A stretch of DNA of 64,000 nt from Anthopleura xanthogrammica (lineage: Eukaryota; Cnidaria; Anthozoa; Actiniaria; Actiniidae). Both the position numbers and the translations under genes were made by a program. The notes below the pieces were generated by a model that saw only the letters and a program-made list of their open reading frames with translations, was not told where the DNA came from and made no database searches. The stretch's first letter is position 1, and the number at the start of each line of letters is the position of its first letter. This document shows positions 61,101-64,000 of this stretch, in pieces. Location of the stretch: assembly GCA_964019055.1 (NCBI GenBank), contig OZ025217.1:6872557-6936556 (forward strand), read 5' to 3'.

Positions 61101-63181
61101 CTTATCCTAAATGCCGAACAGTACGAATATTTAGATGGAGTTTCGCCATATGCTGGGCTTACAGTTGCTATAGCAACACAAGGACATATGCCATTCCCTA
61201 AGTTCAATGGAATAGACCTTGCCCCCGGGTTCGCCACCAGCATCGAACTAAGAATGGTAATGATTCAAAAGGAAGGAACTGATTCATTGCAAGATATCAA
61301 ATTTCATTATAATAATATGTAATTTTAACGCTTTATGGGTTACACTTAAAGATCTTATTTTCCAAAGTGGATCCATACTAACAGAGCTGTTTATCTCTTT
61401 AGAACTATGTATCCAGATTAGATCCTTTCAGGAACAACAGTTGTGAAAACACCGGCAAACTTGAGAATTCGAGCGTGTTTCGGAGTTACAACATGACCTA
61501 CACACAAATGGTGAGCAAGCTAATAACTAATAGCCTGCGTCACATCCTGACAAATACGTCCGGTAACGTCCGTCTGCGAAATATCGCCCAAAAGCTTGTT
61601 CCGACCCCCAGCGGACTAGCACGGTCATATGAAGCGATTTCTGATTAACTCCAATCCCTAACGACTTACTTTTCCTAGTGAATAGAGATCCAATTTCAAT
61701 GTGGTTATGTAACTCGATTGTACTTGATCAGTATGATATTATTCGGTAATAATCAGTATGGTAATTAGCGGCTCCCGAAGGTCCACCTCCTTCCAGGTGA
61801 TCTCGCTTCTCTCACGCCGAAGGCGGAATTAGCCAATCAGCGAGCATTTTGTTCGTAGCTCAATGTTTTCTAGTTCCAGGTTTTCGGCTCGATTTATAAC
61901 AGCTTTTGCTCGAAAATAGACAAAATAAAACTTATCCGTGCAATCATTCGTCAAATACCTTTTAGACAAAGCACATGTCGTCGTTGTTGGTGGAAAATAT
62001 TTCGTTTTTAGAAGAGATAATAGAAAAAACTTGGAAATTTTCGCTGTGACAAACAATGCTTTACGCGCCTAGATTCCAGATCACCTGGTTCTGTACTGAC
62101 TCCTTCTGTACTCCCGAGATGTAATATTCATTTACAGTTTAATGACTCTCCTTCGGGAATCGTTTATAGGTATAAGTAATGCGATAACTGTTTATGTTGC
62201 AAACTCATCGACATAGAAATTGGAGTTTTATTTACTAGTAAAGGTCATCTGTTCGTTATTAACGAGCTACTTTTGACCAATCATAGATTGTGTTAGAATT
62301 AAACATAGAAAAATAAACTTTTCAAATTTGGCCACATGTTGCATGACGATGACGTCATTTTTATGTGTCCGTCCTCTTATTGAACATAGCTGTAAGCCAA
62401 TCAGCGGGCGAGAAAAAAATTACAATTGTGGTACAATTATTCATTTGTGTCACGATTGAGGGTCTTTGAAAGAGCCGCGACGAAGACGTACCAACGAAAC
62501 AGCCAATCACAACACAAACCTACCATCCAATCCCAAAGTGGTGATAATATAACAGAGGTACCATACAGTCTCCACCATCACCTGATGAAGACTAGCAACT
62601 TGCAGTCGAAACGTCGCGTTCTTTTCCAGAAATGACTCTAAATCGTGAGACAAACGGATAAATATCATTTATTACATCTCCACTATAACCAATATTTTTC
62701 ATTCTATCATATTATTATGCAGCTTCATCCATCCTCTCACTTCTGATTGGCTAGTTATTAGCATTAAGTTATTTTTTGCATCTTACGTTGACATATCAAG
62801 TCTTCTCAAAGGTCAAAACAAACATCGGAATACGGTTTGCTATTTTTTCAGAATTAATGGTGAACAGCCTCTTTTTCCAAACTAGTTTCAAATGCCAAAA
62901 TAAGTATTTAAAAAAACGTTTTTGCACGAAATCGGCTTCGGACACCAGCAAAGAACAAGCCGGTCTTAATTTACGATAACATGTTCAACATCATGCATTG
63001 TTATTGATTACTGGATCACTGGATCACAATCAAATAAAGGTTGGATGTTCTTTTTTTATTTTTAAGGCTTGTAAACTTTCCTGTCTCGTCTCGATGCAAG
63101 CTGAAAAATGTAAATGTGCACAGTTTCATTTCCCGCTAGAAAAAGACTTCAAGTTCTGCGATTTTACGAATACTTCAATCG
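55156..63181 (+). CDS. DEG/ENaC family sodium channel subunit, gene 2 (5' seven exons; runs off right edge)
   Basis: Exons: 55156-55404, 56539-56644, 57565-57766, 57909-58048, 61093-61256, 61403-61510 and 63067-63181. This is the first 361 residues, phases 0,1,2,1,0,0,1, identical to gene 1. HG at 28-29 and TM1 about 43-67; FPTVTLCN follows. Extracellular exons align with gene 1 (exon 5: 43 of 55 residues identical by eye). Relative to gene 1 there are two extra residues before TM1 and a shorter exon 3. The remaining exons, including TM2 and the selectivity filter, lie beyond 64000. It is a tandem duplicate in the same orientation, about 6.2 kb downstream. The two subunits could co-assemble (inference). 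Intron 4 (3 kb) is filled with nested transposons. A possible 3' splice site (TTTCACAG) precedes the ATG. Confidence 0.9.
55464..55629. repeat. Long hairpin, about 75-bp arms
   Basis: TGTATCGCGATTCTCCTATA...GGGAGAGAGCCGCCAATATC...GTCGGCTCAAAATCGC (55464-55538) is nearly the complement of 55554-55629; loop about 15 bp. A third, shorter copy of the arm word (GAGCCGCCAATACGGGTT) precedes it at 55446. It lies in intron 1 of DEG/ENaC gene 2. Confidence 0.85.
56186..56458. mobile_element. MITE with TTTGCAACAAACAGCCACGTG ends
   Basis: TTTTGCAACAAACAGCCACG (56189) pairs with CGTGGCTGTTTGCTGCAAAT near 56433. Inner ACTGGATGGCAAA pairs with TTTGCCATCCAGC. It lies in intron 1 of DEG/ENaC gene 2. Confidence 0.65.
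56686..56995. repeat. (CCAA)n microsatellite with CCAT and AACT variants
   Basis: About 300 bp of tetranucleotide repeat in intron 2 of DEG/ENaC gene 2, starting about 40 bp after the exon 2 donor. It is open in most frames and yields false Asn/Gln/Pro/Thr and Trp/Leu/Val/Gly proteins. Confidence 0.95.
57361..57407. repeat. GCGAGTT/ACGAGTT heptamer array
   Basis: About six to seven tandem 7-bp units, changing from GCGAGTT to ACGAGTT part-way, in intron 2 of DEG/ENaC gene 2. An inverted pair TCACTGCCGTCAGTCAAA/TTTTGATTGACGGCAGCG follows at 57423-57483. Confidence 0.85.
58084..59313. mobile_element. Mutator-like (MULE) non-autonomous element, 1.23 kb, 11-bp target duplication
   Basis: ATAATATACAG occurs at 58073-58083 and again at 59314-59324, directly flanking the element. 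Inside these, CATATATACAATTTGTCTG...GCATGCGCCAGATTT at left is the complement of the right end. The 11-bp direct repeat suits a Mutator-type transposon (inference from duplication length). No transposase was recognised. It is in intron 4 of DEG/ENaC gene 2. Confidence 0.65.
59316..59572. mobile_element. TATACACCTATTTC-family MITE (copy 3)
   Basis: Left TATACAGCTATTTCAAAAAA, right TTTTTTTGAAATACCTGTAT. The interior has GCTGCATGCTGCA and the inverted GCAACATGCAGC. Its left border overlaps the target duplication of the 1.23-kb MULE-like element. Confidence 0.7.
59783..60641 (+). mobile_element. TTGCCAGAAATATTGGACA-family element with a 581-bp nested insert
   Basis: Left part 59783-60009 and right part 60591-60641 together match the intact copy at 53064-53344. 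The junction falls within GACATATTGGT|CATTTTC. Bases about 60010-60590 are an extra segment absent from the other copies. Confidence 0.8.
60710..61075 (+). repeat. Penelope-type repeat with hammerhead-like core (copy 2)
   Basis: The 5' block matches 33370-33650. CTGATGA at 61000-61006 is followed by GACT...AGTC and AAAAC, then a CGTAAGACAAACGAATACGT tail shared with copies at 21340 and 62560. It ends immediately upstream of exon 5 (61093), so the tail may form part of the exon's polypyrimidine tract. Confidence 0.55.
61548..62310. repeat. Repeat with arms related to 46850-47095
   Basis: Bases 61575-61720 are the complement of the 46900-47050 region; 62205-62310 is a direct relative of 46860-46960. 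The two facing segments may be the arms of one element. It lies in intron 6 of DEG/ENaC gene 2. Confidence 0.5.
62540..62720 (+). repeat. Penelope-type repeat with hammerhead-like core (copy 3, best preserved)
   Basis: CTGATGA at 62582-62588, stem II GACT...AGTC, and an intact GAAAC at about 62607 followed by GTCGCG. The downstream GTGAGACAAACGGATAAATA and TTTTTCATTCTAT match copy 1. Confidence 0.6.
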
Positions 63182-64000
63182 GTAAGTAACAAGAATTATG
63201 CTCAGTATTGGCTACTAGAGCCTAAATAGGATAACATGAAGAGACTGTTTTTCAGCTGGATGGCTTGTTGGTTGCTTGGTTACTTGATTGTATTAGATGT
63301 TTGGTGGTTTTTCTGGTGGTGTGTTGTCAGTTAGTTATGACAAAGAGTTGGCTTATTGAATAACTGAAAGTTTGGTTGGTCAGCCTGCTGTACAGACTTG
63401 ATTTTCAAGCTTAAAAATTCAAGTATGTAAAGCGGGCTAGGCCTAGATGAAAATTGTGTAGTTCTAGTAAGCCTACCAAAAGTTGTAGTTGTTTAATGCT
63501 GGTTGAGCGGTCGTTAATTTATTCAACTGATTAAGGAATGAATTTTCAGTTTGCTAAAGTTAATTAAACTATTCCACCAAGCCCAGCCTTGTCTCGAACC
63601 ATTATCCATGGTGCTCGCGCAATTTCGGGTGACATTCATTCATATATTTACTTACTTAATTATGCATATTTATTAATAGTATATATAATCTATATTATTG
63701 TTAGTATAGGTAATTAATTAGATATTAGCTCCTTAACTTATATTCTTAATATATAGTCTAATTTATATTATTTAATACATTATCAATTTTGTACACGTTC
63801 GTATTTTGAACGAGCTCCTTAAGCTCCTGGACGATACGTGCTTAAATGAACTATTGTTGTTGTTTTTTGTTAAAAATTTGTTGTTTGTTTATTTGTTTGT
63901 TTGTTTATTTGTTTGTTTGTTTGTTTGTTTATTTGTTTGTTTGTTTGTTTGTTTGTTTGTTTATTTGTTGTTTTTTTATTTTTTTATTTTATTGGTTGGT
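63182..64000. other. Intron 7 of DEG/ENaC gene 2, running off the right edge
   Basis: The expected next exon (homologous to gene 1 exon 8, beginning with an ECLGDVY-like segment) was not found before the edge. Bases 63660-63780 are AT-rich ATATAAT-type sequence and 63880-63965 form a (TTTG)n microsatellite with TTTA interruptions. Confidence 0.6.

Overview
This is animal nuclear DNA, most likely from an anthozoan cnidarian and possibly a stony coral. That identification is inferred from AT-rich sequence, short exons with GT..AG introns, secreted TSP1/EGF proteins, cnidarian-style DEG/ENaC channels and a very high density of small inverted-repeat elements. It was not confirmed by any search. 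No prokaryotic operon, CRISPR array or virus was seen.

Gene layout, left to right. (1) 932-1315, minus: 5' end of a secreted TSP1+EGF-like protein. (2) 3343-6185, minus: a complete five-exon paralogue, 394 aa, with four TSP1 modules and one EGF-like module. (3) 7524-9633, plus: complete six-exon JTB orthologue, 210 aa. (4) 15120-20496, minus: complete five-exon HTATIP2/TIP30-type oxidoreductase, 245 aa, with a duplicated alternative first exon at 20812-20895. (5) 26063-27034, plus: intronless class A GPCR, 323 aa. (6) 28195-28670, minus: decayed LINE reverse transcriptase; a second LINE tail lies at 21124-21234. (7) 38096-48957, plus: complete twelve-exon DEG/ENaC channel, 510 aa. (8) 55156 to beyond the right edge, plus: a tandem DEG/ENaC paralogue, first seven exons visible, with identical intron positions and phases.

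The genes do not form one pathway. The clear functional groupings are two adjacent TSP1/EGF paralogues at the left and two tandem ion-channel paralogues at the right.

Between and inside the genes is a dense layer of non-autonomous DNA elements. At least six families occur more than once: TAGACCC-ended, TAATAGACCTC-ended, ACCGTGGGCACCC, GTTAGTCACC, TATACACCTATTTC and TTGCCAGAAATATTGGACA. There are nested insertions, one probable MULE with an 11-bp target duplication, and several long hairpins. Three copies of a Penelope-type repeat carry a hammerhead-ribozyme-like core. Large microsatellites (ATGATA, GGATGGTT, CCAA) produce spurious open frames. Exon coordinates were derived by hand from splice-site phase consistency and family resemblance, so borders may be off by a few bases.
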